From assembly GCF_029194005.1 (NCBI RefSeq), contig NZ_JARFVA010000005.1:186001-250000 (forward strand): a stretch of DNA of 64,000 bases, in the 5' to 3' direction. The first letter of the stretch is position 1. Every line of letters begins with the position of its first letter. Shown piece by piece: positions 54,967 through 63,322 of the stretch. Both the position numbers and the translations under genes were made by a program. Under the pieces are notes generated by a model. The model did not search any database, was not told where the DNA came from, and saw nothing but the letters and a program-made list of their open reading frames with translations. This DNA is from Flagellimonas okinawensis (GTDB taxonomy: Bacteria; Bacteroidota; Bacteroidia; Flavobacteriales; Flavobacteriaceae).

Positions 54967-55163
54967 ATTGTTTTTCTTTTAAGATATGGAATTTACTTGT
55001 CTTAAAGGGTTAACAAAATTTAAAAATCAATGGCCAAAAAAAAGAATAGCTTAAAAATGGATATGGAATTTTATCAATTTATTCATTAAGCATTCCGCTG
55101 GGTTCGGGGGCAGGAATAATTAAAATGATTTCCATACTTTTAAGGCAATATTTCAACCAAATT

Positions 55164-57566
55164 ATGAAGAACACAACTACCCTCATCGCTTTATTTTATT
55201 TTGTATGCTCCTCGTTGGGAGCCCAAACCTTTGAGAAAGCCAAGGATTTTCAAAAATTCAGTGGTTATTTCAATTTCTATTATGATGACTCCACGGATAA
55301 AATCTACCTGCAGGTAGATGACCTGGAGAAGGAATTTTTATATGTCTATGCGCTAAGTAGTGGTGTGGGAAGTAACGATATCGGCCTTGACCGTGGTCAG
55401 TTGGGTAACGAGCAAGTGGTTTTTTTCCGCAAAGCAGGAAAAAAGTTGCTGTTGGTGCAGCCCAATTTGGATTACAGGGCTATTACCGATAACGAATTGG
55501 AAAGAAAATCCGTAGAGCAAGCTTTTGCCAAATCCATTTTGGAAGGATTTGAGATCGTTGAAGAATCCAAAGGAAGTTACCTGATCGATTTTTCTGATTT
55601 CTTGATGCGAGATGCCCATGGCGTTTCCAATCGATTGAAAAGAGCAAAACAAGGTTCGTACAGTTTGGATAAAAAGAAGAGTGCTTGGGCATTCGACCGA
55701 ACCAAGGCATTTCCTAAAAATGTGGAGTTCGATGTTACCCTAACATTCAAAGGTGAACCACAGGGCGCTTGGATTCGTTCCGTTGCACCTACGGCCAGTT
55801 TGGTAACTGTAGCACAACACCATTCCTTGATAGAATTGCCAGATGATAATTTCGAGAAAAGAGATTTTGACCCCAGAAGTGGTGGATACCCATTCTCTTA
55901 TTACGATTATGCCACACCAGTGCAGGAATCGCTAGTTAAAAGGTCCACAAGAAGACATCGGCTAGAAAAGAAGGACCCCAATGCAGAAATGAGTGAAGCA
56001 GTTGAACCAATTGTTTATTATTTGGACAATGGAACTCCGGAACCAATCCGTTCTGCACTTTTGGACGGGGGCAAATGGTGGAACCAAGCCTTTGAGGCAG
56101 CAGGCTATAAAAATGCCTTTCAAATGAAAATACTTCCGGATGATGCAGATCCTCTGGACATTCGTTATAATGTAGTGCAGTGGGTGCACCGTTCCACTCG
56201 TGGTTGGAGTTATGGAGCAAGTGTGGTAGACCCAAGAACTGGAGAAATATTAAAAGGACACGTAAGTTTGGGAAGTTTGCGTATTCGTCAAGATTTTATG
56301 ATAGCCCAAGCATTAATGAACCAGCCTTTTGAAGAGCGAGACGACAACTACCAACCCATGTTGGAATTGGCCTTGGCCAGAATCCGTCAGCTTTCTGCCC
56401 ATGAAATTGGACATACATTAGGATTTACCCACAATTTTGCAGCTAGTACCAACGATAGGGCATCCGTTATGGATTATCCTCATCCACAATTTGAACTGGA
56501 TGGTAACGAAATAAGCTTTGCCAATGCTTATGATACAGGAATCGGAGAGTGGGATAAGGTAATTGTGGCCTATGCTTATTCGGATTTTCCCAATGGTACC
56601 AACGAAAAGGAAGCATTGAATGGCATTTTGGAGAAAGCGCAAGAAGATGGTTTAAGATACATTTCCGACCAAGATGCCCGTCCTAAAGGAGGAGCACATG
56701 TGTTGGCGCATTTATGGGACAATGGCAAAAGTGCCAGTCAAGAATTGGAAGAAATGCTGAAAATAAGAAAAACGGCCATCGATAATTTTTCTGTGGACAA
56801 TATTAAAACCGGAGAGGCATACTCCGTTTTAGAAGATGTTTTTGTTCCACTTTATTTTTTCCACAGATACCAAACAGAAGCTGTTTCTAAAATTATAGGA
56901 GGATTGGATTACAATTATGCCGTTAAAGACGGTGGTCAAACCCCGGTTAAGCCCGTAAATGAAGCTACACAAGTAGCAGCTATGGAATCCATACTTAAAA
57001 CTTTGGATGCCGAAGTAATAGCCGTGCCCAAGGACAAGTTAGACCTTTTCCCACCTAGGGCCATTGGTTTTGGTCGTTCCAGGGAATCCTTCAAAGGAAG
57101 AACAGGTGTAAGCTTCGATGCACTTTCAGTGGCAGAGACCGCTGCAGATATGACCTTGGAACTTCTGCTTCATCCAGAGCGTGCTTCCCGTTTGATTCAA
57201 CAAAAAAGCTTGGATAAAAATCAAATGGGATTAAAAGAAGTGTTGGAAGAGACCATCAAAGGCACTTTTGACCTTTCTCACCGTGATGATTATGAAGAAG
57301 AAGTACAGAACACCATCAATTTTAGGGTACTGTACCACATTATGAATTTGGCAGCCCATAACGATGTCCACCCACAAGTAAATGCTGTGGCCAATGAGGC
57401 ATTGAACAATTTAAAAACTCAATTACTGAGCAATGGTAAAAACGCGGTAGCTGCCGAAATGGTGAAGAGAATCGATGCGTTTATGAAGAAACCATCAGAT
57501 TTCAAACTTATTCCAGTTTCCACAATTCCAGATGGCTCGCCCATTGGAATGGACTGCATGGATTAA
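55164..57566 (+). CDS. Zinc-dependent metalloprotease (DUF5117/DUF5118 family)
   Basis: An 800-residue exported protease (signal TTTLIALFYFVCSSLGAQ from the ATG at 55164; ATG at 55125 is an alternative). The N-terminal and middle regions have the DUF5118 and DUF5117 pattern. The gluzincin/metzincin-type site is HEIGHTLGFTHN near residue 423, with the extended third His. LYFFHRYQTEAVSKIIGG begins the C-terminal domain. It is probably periplasmic or surface-exposed. Targets are unknown. Its stop codon is followed after eight bases by the threonine aldolase gene. Confidence 0.9.
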   Translation: MKNTTTLIALFYFVCSSLGAQTFEKAKDFQKFSGYFNFYYDDSTDKIYLQVDDLEKEFLYVYALSSGVGSNDIGLDRGQLGNEQVVFFRKAGKKLLLVQPNLDYRAITDNELERKSVEQAFAKSILEGFEIVEESKGSYLIDFSDFLMRDAHGVSNRLKRAKQGSYSLDKKKSAWAFDRTKAFPKNVEFDVTLTFKGEPQGAWIRSVAPTASLVTVAQHHSLIELPDDNFEKRDFDPRSGGYPFSYYDYATPVQESLVKRSTRRHRLEKKDPNAEMSEAVEPIVYYLDNGTPEPIRSALLDGGKWWNQAFEAAGYKNAFQMKILPDDADPLDIRYNVVQWVHRSTRGWSYGASVVDPRTGEILKGHVSLGSLRIRQDFMIAQALMNQPFEERDDNYQPMLELALARIRQLSAHEIGHTLGFTHNFAASTNDRASVMDYPHPQFELDGNEISFANAYDTGIGEWDKVIVAYAYSDFPNGTNEKEALNGILEKAQEDGLRYISDQDARPKGGAHVLAHLWDNGKSASQELEEMLKIRKTAIDNFSVDNIKTGEAYSVLEDVFVPLYFFHRYQTEAVSKIIGGLDYNYAVKDGGQTPVKPVNEATQVAAMESILKTLDAEVIAVPKDKLDLFPPRAIGFGRSRESFKGRTGVSFDALSVAETAADMTLELLLHPERASRLIQQKSLDKNQMGLKEVLEETIKGTFDLSHRDDYEEEVQNTINFRVLYHIMNLAAHNDVHPQVNAVANEALNNLKTQLLSNGKNAVAAEMVKRIDAFMKKPSDFKLIPVSTIPDGSPIGMDCMD

Positions 57567-57574
57567 ATTGTTTT

Positions 57575-58600
57575 ATGGAGATAAACTTGATAAGTGACAC
57601 CGTCACGAGACCTTCAGCAGGAATGTTGGAGGCCATGATGAATGCCAAAGTAGGGGATGATGTATTTAAAAACGATCCTACGGTAAACGAATTGGAGGCC
57701 AAAGTGGCCGAGTATTTTGGAATGGAAGCTGCTCTGTTTTTTCCGAGTGGCACTATGACAAACCAAACTGCAATTAAGATACATACCCAACCCGGAGACC
57801 AATTGATTTGTGACAAATATGCCCACATTTACAATTACGAAGGGGGAGGAGTAAGCTTCAATAGTGGGGTTTCGTGCCGATTGGTAGATGGAGACCGGGG
57901 AATGATGACCGCCGAACAAGTGAAAGCCTCCATCAATCCCCCCGATTTTTATCATAGCCCATTAACTACTTTGGTCTGTATTGAAAATACAACGAATAAA
58001 GGTGGTGGTGCTTGTTGGGATTTTGAGGAACTGAAGAAGATTCGAAAGGTATGTGATAAGCACAATTTAAAATACCATTTGGATGGCGCCAGATTGTGGA
58101 ATGCCTTAGTGAAAAAAGGCGAAGACCCAAAAGCTTATGGTAAGTTGTTCGATACTATTAGTGTGTGTTTGAGCAAAGGTATGGGCTGTCCAGTAGGTTC
58201 CGTTTTGGTAGGAAGCAAAGCCGATATAGACAAAGCCTTGAGAATTCGCAAGGTGTTTGGCGGTGGAATGCGTCAGTCAGGTTATTTGGCAGCGGCGGGC
58301 ATTTATGCGCTGGACAACAATATTCACCGACTGGCCGAAGACCATAAAAAAGCAGAAGAAATAGGAGCGGTGCTACAATCTTTGGACTTTATTAAAAAAG
58401 TGGAGCCCATTGAGACCAATATCATCATATTTGAAATAAATGAGGATAAAATGTCATCTGAAGCATTCTTGGATCAATTGACCAAAAATCAGGTTTCCAT
58501 CATTGGAATGGGACAAGGAAAATTGCGTATTGTTACCCATTTGGACTACACCGATGCTATGCACCAGCATTTCCTAACTGTTTTGAAAAGTATAGGGTGA
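57575..58600 (+). CDS. ltaE: Low-specificity L-threonine aldolase
   Basis: A 341-residue PLP fold-type I enzyme. Diagnostic segments are the start INLISDTVTRPSAGML, GDDVFKNDPTVNELEAKVA, PSGTMTNQTAIKIH, the aspartate in YHLDGARLWNA and the PLP lysine in SVCLSKGMGCPVGSVL. It cleaves L-threonine and allo-threonine to glycine and acetaldehyde in the cytoplasm. Immediately after its stop codon begins a repeat island. Confidence 0.92.
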   Translation: MEINLISDTVTRPSAGMLEAMMNAKVGDDVFKNDPTVNELEAKVAEYFGMEAALFFPSGTMTNQTAIKIHTQPGDQLICDKYAHIYNYEGGGVSFNSGVSCRLVDGDRGMMTAEQVKASINPPDFYHSPLTTLVCIENTTNKGGGACWDFEELKKIRKVCDKHNLKYHLDGARLWNALVKKGEDPKAYGKLFDTISVCLSKGMGCPVGSVLVGSKADIDKALRIRKVFGGGMRQSGYLAAAGIYALDNNIHRLAEDHKKAEEIGAVLQSLDFIKKVEPIETNIIIFEINEDKMSSEAFLDQLTKNQVSIIGMGQGKLRIVTHLDYTDAMHQHFLTVLKSIG

Positions 58601-58660
58601 TTGTCATTTCGAGCGCAGTCGAGAAGTCTAAAAAGGTCTCGACTGTGCTCGGCCTGACAA
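58601..58660. repeat. Palindromic repeat element A
   Basis: TTGTCA(TTT)CGAGCGCAGTCGAGA is matched on the other side by its near complement ending TGACAA. The arms are 24 bases with four mismatches around a 12-base loop (58601-58624 and 58637-58660). It begins at the first base after the ltaE stop codon and could also end or stabilise the ltaE mRNA. Confidence 0.85.
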
Positions 58661-58730
58661 TTAAAGTTAAAGTATCAGGTTCAAGAGAATTCAACTTTCC
58701 AAAATCTAAAATTCCAATCAACCAAATCAA

Positions 58731-58818
58731 TTCTCGATACGCTTCGTACTCCAACTGACAAAATATAGCTGGAATGTCACTTCGAGTGGTTTTGGCAGAG
58801 CCAAAATTGTATCGAGAA
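58731..58818. repeat. 88-bp palindromic cassette, left copy
   Basis: TTCTCGATAC (58731-58740) and GTATCGAGAA (58809-58818) are perfect inverted ends. Inside, a forward unit ends in TGACA (58756-58760) and an inverted unit begins TGTCA (58775-58779), so the block is two head-to-head units of the same repeat. The inverted unit carries a hairpin TTTTGGC-AGA-GCCAAAA. It differs from the right copy at 59273-59360 at only six positions. Confidence 0.88.
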
Positions 58819-58858
58819 GTAGTTTACAGTATATATTGCCATAATTATAGTATATGAG

Positions 58859-58896
58859 TTCTCGATACGTTTCCTTCGGAAACACTCGAACTGACA
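58859..58896 (+). repeat. Single palindromic repeat unit with TTCG tetraloop
   Basis: TTCTCGATAC, then hairpin GTTTCC-TTCG-GGAAAC, then ACTCGAACTGACA. It is the same unit as in the 88-bp cassettes but with a different loop. The flanking AG bases let AGTTC(T)CGA pair with TCGAACT. It ends 79 bases before the nuclease start. A degenerate counterpart lies beyond the right cassette. Confidence 0.85.
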
Positions 58897-58922
58897 TGAT
58901 TTATTTGAACTGCCAATTTGAG

Positions 58923-58930
58923 TAACTTTG
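58923..58930 (+). promoter_or_regulatory. Possible -7 element of the GIY-YIG gene
   Basis: TAACTTTG matches TAnnTTTG, with TTTG 15 bases upstream (58904-58907), shorter than the usual 19-22. The ATG follows after 45 bases. Confidence 0.4.
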
Positions 58931-58975
58931 ATGAAACCCAAATTGCGACAATAAATCTATCAATGAACAATTTCT

Positions 58976-59272
58976 ATGAGAACCTACTTTGTTTATATCT
59001 TAAAATGCTCGGATAATACGTATTACACTGGAATAACTTCCAATTTAATAGAAAGATTTGAATCGCATCAAAATGGTAAACATAGAAATAGTTATACGTA
59101 TTCACGAAGACCTTTACAGTTAGTATATCATTGTGAATTTACAGACCCAAACAAAGCTATTTTGACCGAGAAGCAGATAAAAAAATGGTCCAAAAATAAA
59201 AAGCAAGCTTTGATAGCAGGCGAATTTGACAAACTTCCCAACTTATCTAAGAAAAATTTTGAAGGCAATTAG
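58976..59272 (+). CDS. GIY-YIG endonuclease, single domain (UPF0213-like)
   Basis: A 98-residue stand-alone GIY-YIG nuclease. The GIY motif is YFVYILKCSDNTYYTGITSN with Tyr7 and Tyr17 (YIG replaced by YTG). The catalytic Arg27 and His31 are in IERFESHQNGK, and the metal-binding Glu65 is in LTEKQIKKWSK. The C-terminal tail is basic. All key residues of an active nuclease are present. The gene is placed between two near-identical 88-bp palindromic cassettes, the right one starting at the first base after its stop codon. This suggests the enzyme acts on, or moves with, these repeats. Confidence 0.9.
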   Translation: MRTYFVYILKCSDNTYYTGITSNLIERFESHQNGKHRNSYTYSRRPLQLVYHCEFTDPNKAILTEKQIKKWSKNKKQALIAGEFDKLPNLSKKNFEGN

Positions 59273-59360
59273 TTCTCGATACGCTTCGCACTCGAACTGA
59301 CAAAATATAACTGAAATGTCACTTCGAGTGGTTTTGGTAAAGCCAAAATTGTATCGAGAA
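59273..59360. repeat. 88-bp palindromic cassette, right copy
   Basis: This copy starts directly after the nuclease stop codon with TTCTCGATAC and ends GTATCGAGAA (59351-59360). It is the same head-to-head pair of units as the left copy at 58731-58818. The loop hairpin is TTTTGGT-AAA-GCCAAAA, where the C-to-T change keeps a G-U pair. The similarity to the left copy continues for a few bases past the end. Confidence 0.88.
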
Positions 59361-59410
59361 GTATGTTTAAAGTATATTATGTTTTACCATTATAAATAAA
59401 TGGTATCAAG

Positions 59411-59464
59411 TTCTCAATACATCCACATGGACTAATACACTTCGGAATCACTCAAACTGTCTGA
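59411..59464 (+). repeat. Degenerate repeat unit beyond the right cassette
   Basis: TTCTCAATAC ... ACTCAAACTGTCTGA is a decayed copy of the unit at 58859-58896, at the matching position after the right cassette. It ends four bases short of the ybaB stop codon. Confidence 0.6.
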
Positions 59465-59467
59465 GTA

Positions 59468-59794
59468 CTATTTCATAAAAGAATCCATGCCCGGAATGTT
59501 TGGCATGCCTTCTTTGGCCACAGCCGCCAATTCAGCTTCATTCACTTTGGTGGCTTTTTCAATGGCTTTGTTCAACGTTAACACTAGATAATCCTCCAAT
59601 TGCTCTTTATCCTCGAGTAAGGAATCATCAATAGCTATAGACTTTATCTCGCGATTCGCGGTCAAGGTCACTTTCAGCAATCCATCGGAGGATGCTTCAT
59701 CGATCATCACGCTGTTCAATCGTTCCTTGGTTGCTTCAACTTTCTTTTGGGTTTCTTTTATCTTACCCATCATTCCCATTAAATCTCCAAACAT
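59468..59794 (-). CDS. ybaB: YbaB/EbfC nucleoid-associated protein
   Basis: A 108-residue protein of YbaB/EbfC length. The start [20 protein letters not shown] is typical, followed by the beta region [20 protein letters not shown] and the C-terminal helix [13 protein letters not shown]. YbaB dimers bind DNA with little sequence preference and shape the nucleoid. The ATG at 59794 is preferred over a TTG three codons upstream. The gene faces the repeat island on its 3' side. Confidence 0.9.
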   Translation of the reverse strand: MFGDLMGMMGKIKETQKKVEATKERLNSVMIDEASSDGLLKVTLTANREIKSIAIDDSLLEDKEQLEDYLVLTLNKAIEKATKVNEAELAAVAKEGMPNIPGMDSFMK

Positions 59795-59831
59795 ATCATT
59801 CAATTTTTAGTTTTTATTTTTTCAATGTAGC

Positions 59832-59875
59832 TGTCGTGTCGAGCGTAGTTTAGTCGTTCACCCTTCAACTGCGCT
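59832..59875. repeat. Degenerate copy of element A upstream of ybaB
   Basis: TGTCGTGTCGAGCGTAGT (59832-59849) matches the left arm of element A at 15 of 18 bases. AACTGCGCT (59867-59875) can pair with its end through one G-U. It lies between the divergent ybaB and S9 peptidase genes. Confidence 0.45.
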
Positions 59876-59947
59876 AAGTATTACTCAAAACATTAAACAT
59901 TGTAAATGGTAAGTTCAAAAGTAGTAAATTGGCTAAAACACTTTCCA

Positions 59948-62086
59948 ATGAAACAAACGAATTCAAGAATTTCTATTCTGGTTTTATGCCTTATTTTTGC
60001 GACCGCTTGTAAAAACAACAAAGACGAATCAATGAGTATAACTCCACCTGTGGCACCTAAACATCCAACCCAACTTGAAAAGCACGGAGATGTTAGAATC
60101 GATGATTATTACTGGATGAACAATAGGGAAGACCAGCAGGTTCTCGACTATTTGAACGCTGAGAACAAGTATTTCCAAAAGATGACTGCCCATACCGAGA
60201 AGTTTCAGGAAGAACTTTTCAAAGAAATGAAGGGTAGGATCAAAGAGGATGACTCTTCTGTTCCCTATAAACTGGATGGTTACTGGTACATTACCCGATA
60301 CGAGGAGGGTAAGGAATACCCCATTTATTCCAGAAAAAAGGAAAACTTGGATGCAGCCGAAGAATTGTTGTTCGATTGTAACGAAATGGCCGAAGGCCAT
60401 GACTTTTTTAACTTAAGAGGAGTTTCCATCAGCCCGGACAATACCATGGCCACCTTTGGAACGGATACTATTTCCAGAAGGCAGTACAATATTCAGATTA
60501 AAAACCTAAAATCGGGTGAAATTTACCCTGATATCATTGAGAATACCACAGGCAGCTCTGTTTGGGCCAATGATAACAAGACACTTTTTTATACAAAGAA
60601 GGATCCTGTAACCTTACGTTCAGATAGAATTTTTAAGCATGTTCTGGGGACCTCTTCAGAGGAGGACCAACTGGTTTTCCATGAAAAGGATTCTACCTAC
60701 AATACCTTTGTTTATAAGACCAAATCAAGAAAGTATATCGTAATCGGTTCTGGGAGTACCCTTACCTCCGAATACAGAATTTTGGACGCTGATGATGCCG
60801 AGGGAGAATTTAAGGTGTTCTCTCCTCGGGAAAAAGGAGTGGAGTATTCCATTTCTCATTTTGAGGGTGACTTTTATGTTTTGACCAACAAAGATGGTGC
60901 TACCAACTTTAAGTTGATGAAAACAAGCGAAAACAATACATCATCGGAACATTGGGAAGAATTTATCCCACACCAAGAAGATGTATTGTTGGAAGATGTT
61001 GAGATTTTTAGGGACTATTACGTGGTGACCGAGCGAAACAATGGCCTCAATCAAATGAAAATTTCCAAATGGGACGGCTCCAATAGCTATTACCTTCCTT
61101 TTGGAAGTGAAACCTATGTTGCAGGACCATCCGTGAATTTGGATTTTGACACCAAAGTGCTACGCTATTACTACAATGAAATGGGAGAGCCGTACGCCAT
61201 TATCGATTTTGATATGGAAACCCAGACCAAAACCGTTATGAAGCAACAAGAAGTTTTGGGCGGTAAATTCGATAAGGACAATTACAAAACTGAGCGTTTG
61301 TGGGCTACGGCCAGAGACGGTAAAAAAGTGCCTATTTCAATTATTTACCACAAGGATACCCCACTGGATGGTACAAGTCCATTGTTGCAATACGGTTATG
61401 GGTCCTACGGCGCTACGATCGACCCTTATTTTTCATCCATTCGATTGAGTTTATTAGACAGGGGATTCATATATGCTATCGCCCATGTAAGAGGTGGAGA
61501 GTATTTGGGAAGACCTTGGTACGAAGATGGTAAGCTATTGCACAAAAAGAACACCTTTACCGATTTCGTGGATGTTTCCAAATTTTTGATAGAGAGTAAT
61601 TACACGAGCTCGGAACATTTATATGCCATGGGTGGTTCTGCAGGTGGACTTTTAATGGGGGCCATAATCAATATGGAACCTGAATTGTATCATGGGGTTA
61701 TAGCTGCCGTTCCTTTTGTGGATGTAGTTACTACCATGTTGGATGATACCATACCATTGACGACCGGAGAATATGACGAATGGGGCAATCCGAACGAGAA
61801 AGAATATTACGATTACATTAAGTCTTATTCACCCTATGATAATGTGGAGGCAAAGGAATACCCACATATGTATGTATCCACAGGATTGCACGATTCCCAA
61901 GTACAATACTGGGAACCTGCCAAATGGGTAGCCAAGTTAAGAGAGTACAAAACAGGCGATAACCTCTTGTTTTTGGACACCAACATGGATGCAGGACACG
62001 GTGGGGCATCGGGCCGATTTGAAGCTTTAAAAGAAACGGCAAAGGAATATGCGTTTATTTTAGACCTAGAAGGAAAAGCCCTTTAA
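59948..62086 (+). CDS. Prolyl oligopeptidase family (S9A) lipoprotein
   Basis: A 712-residue exported serine peptidase. The ATG at 59948 gives a lipoprotein signal ([14 protein letters not shown], Cys near 20). The N-terminal beta-propeller spans about 50-440, opening [19 protein letters not shown]. The alpha/beta hydrolase domain has the nucleophile in [14 protein letters not shown], Asp in [16 protein letters not shown] and His in [31 protein letters not shown] precedes the oxyanion region. It resembles oligopeptidase B/prolyl oligopeptidase and cleaves short peptides, here probably in the periplasm. Confidence 0.92.
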   Translation: MKQTNSRISILVLCLIFATACKNNKDESMSITPPVAPKHPTQLEKHGDVRIDDYYWMNNREDQQVLDYLNAENKYFQKMTAHTEKFQEELFKEMKGRIKEDDSSVPYKLDGYWYITRYEEGKEYPIYSRKKENLDAAEELLFDCNEMAEGHDFFNLRGVSISPDNTMATFGTDTISRRQYNIQIKNLKSGEIYPDIIENTTGSSVWANDNKTLFYTKKDPVTLRSDRIFKHVLGTSSEEDQLVFHEKDSTYNTFVYKTKSRKYIVIGSGSTLTSEYRILDADDAEGEFKVFSPREKGVEYSISHFEGDFYVLTNKDGATNFKLMKTSENNTSSEHWEEFIPHQEDVLLEDVEIFRDYYVVTERNNGLNQMKISKWDGSNSYYLPFGSETYVAGPSVNLDFDTKVLRYYYNEMGEPYAIIDFDMETQTKTVMKQQEVLGGKFDKDNYKTERLWATARDGKKVPISIIYHKDTPLDGTSPLLQYGYGSYGATIDPYFSSIRLSLLDRGFIYAIAHVRGGEYLGRPWYEDGKLLHKKNTFTDFVDVSKFLIESNYTSSEHLYAMGGSAGGLLMGAIINMEPELYHGVIAAVPFVDVVTTMLDDTIPLTTGEYDEWGNPNEKEYYDYIKSYSPYDNVEAKEYPHMYVSTGLHDSQVQYWEPAKWVAKLREYKTGDNLLFLDTNMDAGHGGASGRFEALKETAKEYAFILDLEGKAL

Positions 62087-62097
62087 AAATAAAATGT

Positions 62098-62105
62098 TAC
62101 ATTTG
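62098..62105 (+). promoter_or_regulatory. -7 element upstream of the cysteine/cysteate synthase-like gene
   Basis: TACATTTG matches TAnnTTTG, 52 bases before the ATG at 62158. No TTTG -33 box is seen, only TTTA. Confidence 0.4.
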
Positions 62106-62157
62106 CACGGAACATTTTCCTTCTTGCTATAGGAATGTTCCATACCTAATACCAGTT

Positions 62158-63198
62158 ATGAAGAAACAGATAAATGCGTACAGCAATATCCTAGACCTAA
62201 TTGGAAGTACCCCCTTAGTTAAGCTAAACAGAATTACTGCCCCACTTACCGGAAATTTCTATGCTAAACTGGAATGCTTTAATCCTGGACATTCTTCAAA
62301 AGATAGAATTGCGATTCATATCATAGAAGAGGCCGAGCGTAAAGGTATTCTTAAGCCGGGTAGCACCATTATTGAGACCACATCTGGCAACACAGGTTTC
62401 AGCCTTGCCATGGTGAGCATTGTTAAGGGTTACAAATGTATTTTGGCCGTAAGTTCAAAATCATCCCCAGACAAGATTGATATGTTACGTTCCATGGGAG
62501 CAAACGTTTATGTTTGTCCGGCCCATGTTAGTGCCGACGACCCACGTTCCTATTACGAGGTGGCCAAACGACTGCACAGCGAAACACCTAATTCCATTTA
62601 CATCAACCAGTATTTTAACGAGTTGAACATAAATGCACATTACTCCAGTACAGGACCCGAAATTTGGGAGCAGACCAATGGTCAGATTACCCATTTGGTA
62701 GCTTGTAGTGGAACTGGAGGAACAATTTCAGGTATAGCGCGTTACTTAAAGGAGCAGAACCCAAAAATTAAAGTTTTGGGAGTGGATGCTTATGGTTCAG
62801 TATTGAAAAAATATCACGAAACAGGAGAATTTGACCACAACGAAGTCTATCCTTACCGTATTGAAGGTCTGGGCAAGAATTTGATTCCTTCTGCAACAGA
62901 TTTCAATGCAATTGATAGATACGTAAAGGTTACTGATGGCGAAAGCGCCCACATGGCCCGTAAATTGGCACATACCGAAGGTATTTTTGCTGGATACACC
63001 AGTGGTGCAGCTACCCAAGCATTGTATCAATTGAACACAGAAGGTGAGTTTACAGAAGACAGTAACGTTGTTGTTGTTTTCCCAGATCATGGTTCTAGGT
63101 ACATGAGCAAAGTTTACAGTAACGAATGGATGGAAAACCAAGGCTTTTTCGATATTCAAGATGCTGAAGTACCCGAAGAAATCAAGTATATAAAATAA
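62158..63198 (+). CDS. PLP-dependent cysteine synthase-family enzyme, possible cysteate synthase
   Basis: A 346-residue fold-type II PLP enzyme. The PLP lysine is in [16 protein letters not shown], the substrate loop is [15 protein letters not shown], and the phosphate-binding loop is [16 protein letters not shown]. The C-terminus [21 protein letters not shown] resembles cystathionine beta-synthase catalytic domains. The family makes cysteine, cystathionine or, in the capnine pathway, cysteate from O-phosphoserine and sulfite. The alpha-oxoamine synthase gene that follows makes the cysteate synthase (CapA) reading attractive. That is inference from neighbourhood; an ordinary O-acetylserine sulfhydrylase or CBS remains possible. 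Confidence 0.82.
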   Translation: MKKQINAYSNILDLIGSTPLVKLNRITAPLTGNFYAKLECFNPGHSSKDRIAIHIIEEAERKGILKPGSTIIETTSGNTGFSLAMVSIVKGYKCILAVSSKSSPDKIDMLRSMGANVYVCPAHVSADDPRSYYEVAKRLHSETPNSIYINQYFNELNINAHYSSTGPEIWEQTNGQITHLVACSGTGGTISGIARYLKEQNPKIKVLGVDAYGSVLKKYHETGEFDHNEVYPYRIEGLGKNLIPSATDFNAIDRYVKVTDGESAHMARKLAHTEGIFAGYTSGAATQALYQLNTEGEFTEDSNVVVVFPDHGSRYMSKVYSNEWMENQGFFDIQDAEVPEEIKYIK

Positions 63199-63220
63199 AC
63201 CAGTACCTTATAATACCTCA

Positions 63221-63253
63221 AAAACGGCAATGAAATTTCATTGCCGTTTTTTT
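63221..63253 (+). terminator. Rho-independent terminator between the two PLP genes
   Basis: AAAACGGCAATGAAA and TTTCATTGCCGTTTT are perfectly complementary with a minimal loop and followed by T residues. The two genes therefore may be transcribed separately. Confidence 0.85.
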
Positions 63254-63291
63254 ATATCAAAATTTCGTTATGCGAGGTTCATAAAAATCTA

Positions 63292-63299
63292 TACTTTTG
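63292..63299 (+). promoter_or_regulatory. -7 element of the alpha-oxoamine synthase gene
   Basis: TACTTTTG matches TAnnTTTG and lies 23 bases before the ATG at 63323. The -33 region lacks a clear TTTG. Confidence 0.45.
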
Positions 63300-63322
63300 C
63301 AGTTGAATTAATACTAATGTAG

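Noticed and set aside
59273..59360. CRISPR-like repeats near the GIY-YIG gene
   Set aside because: The copies are few, long, internally palindromic and flank a gene; there are no regular unique spacers and no cas genes.
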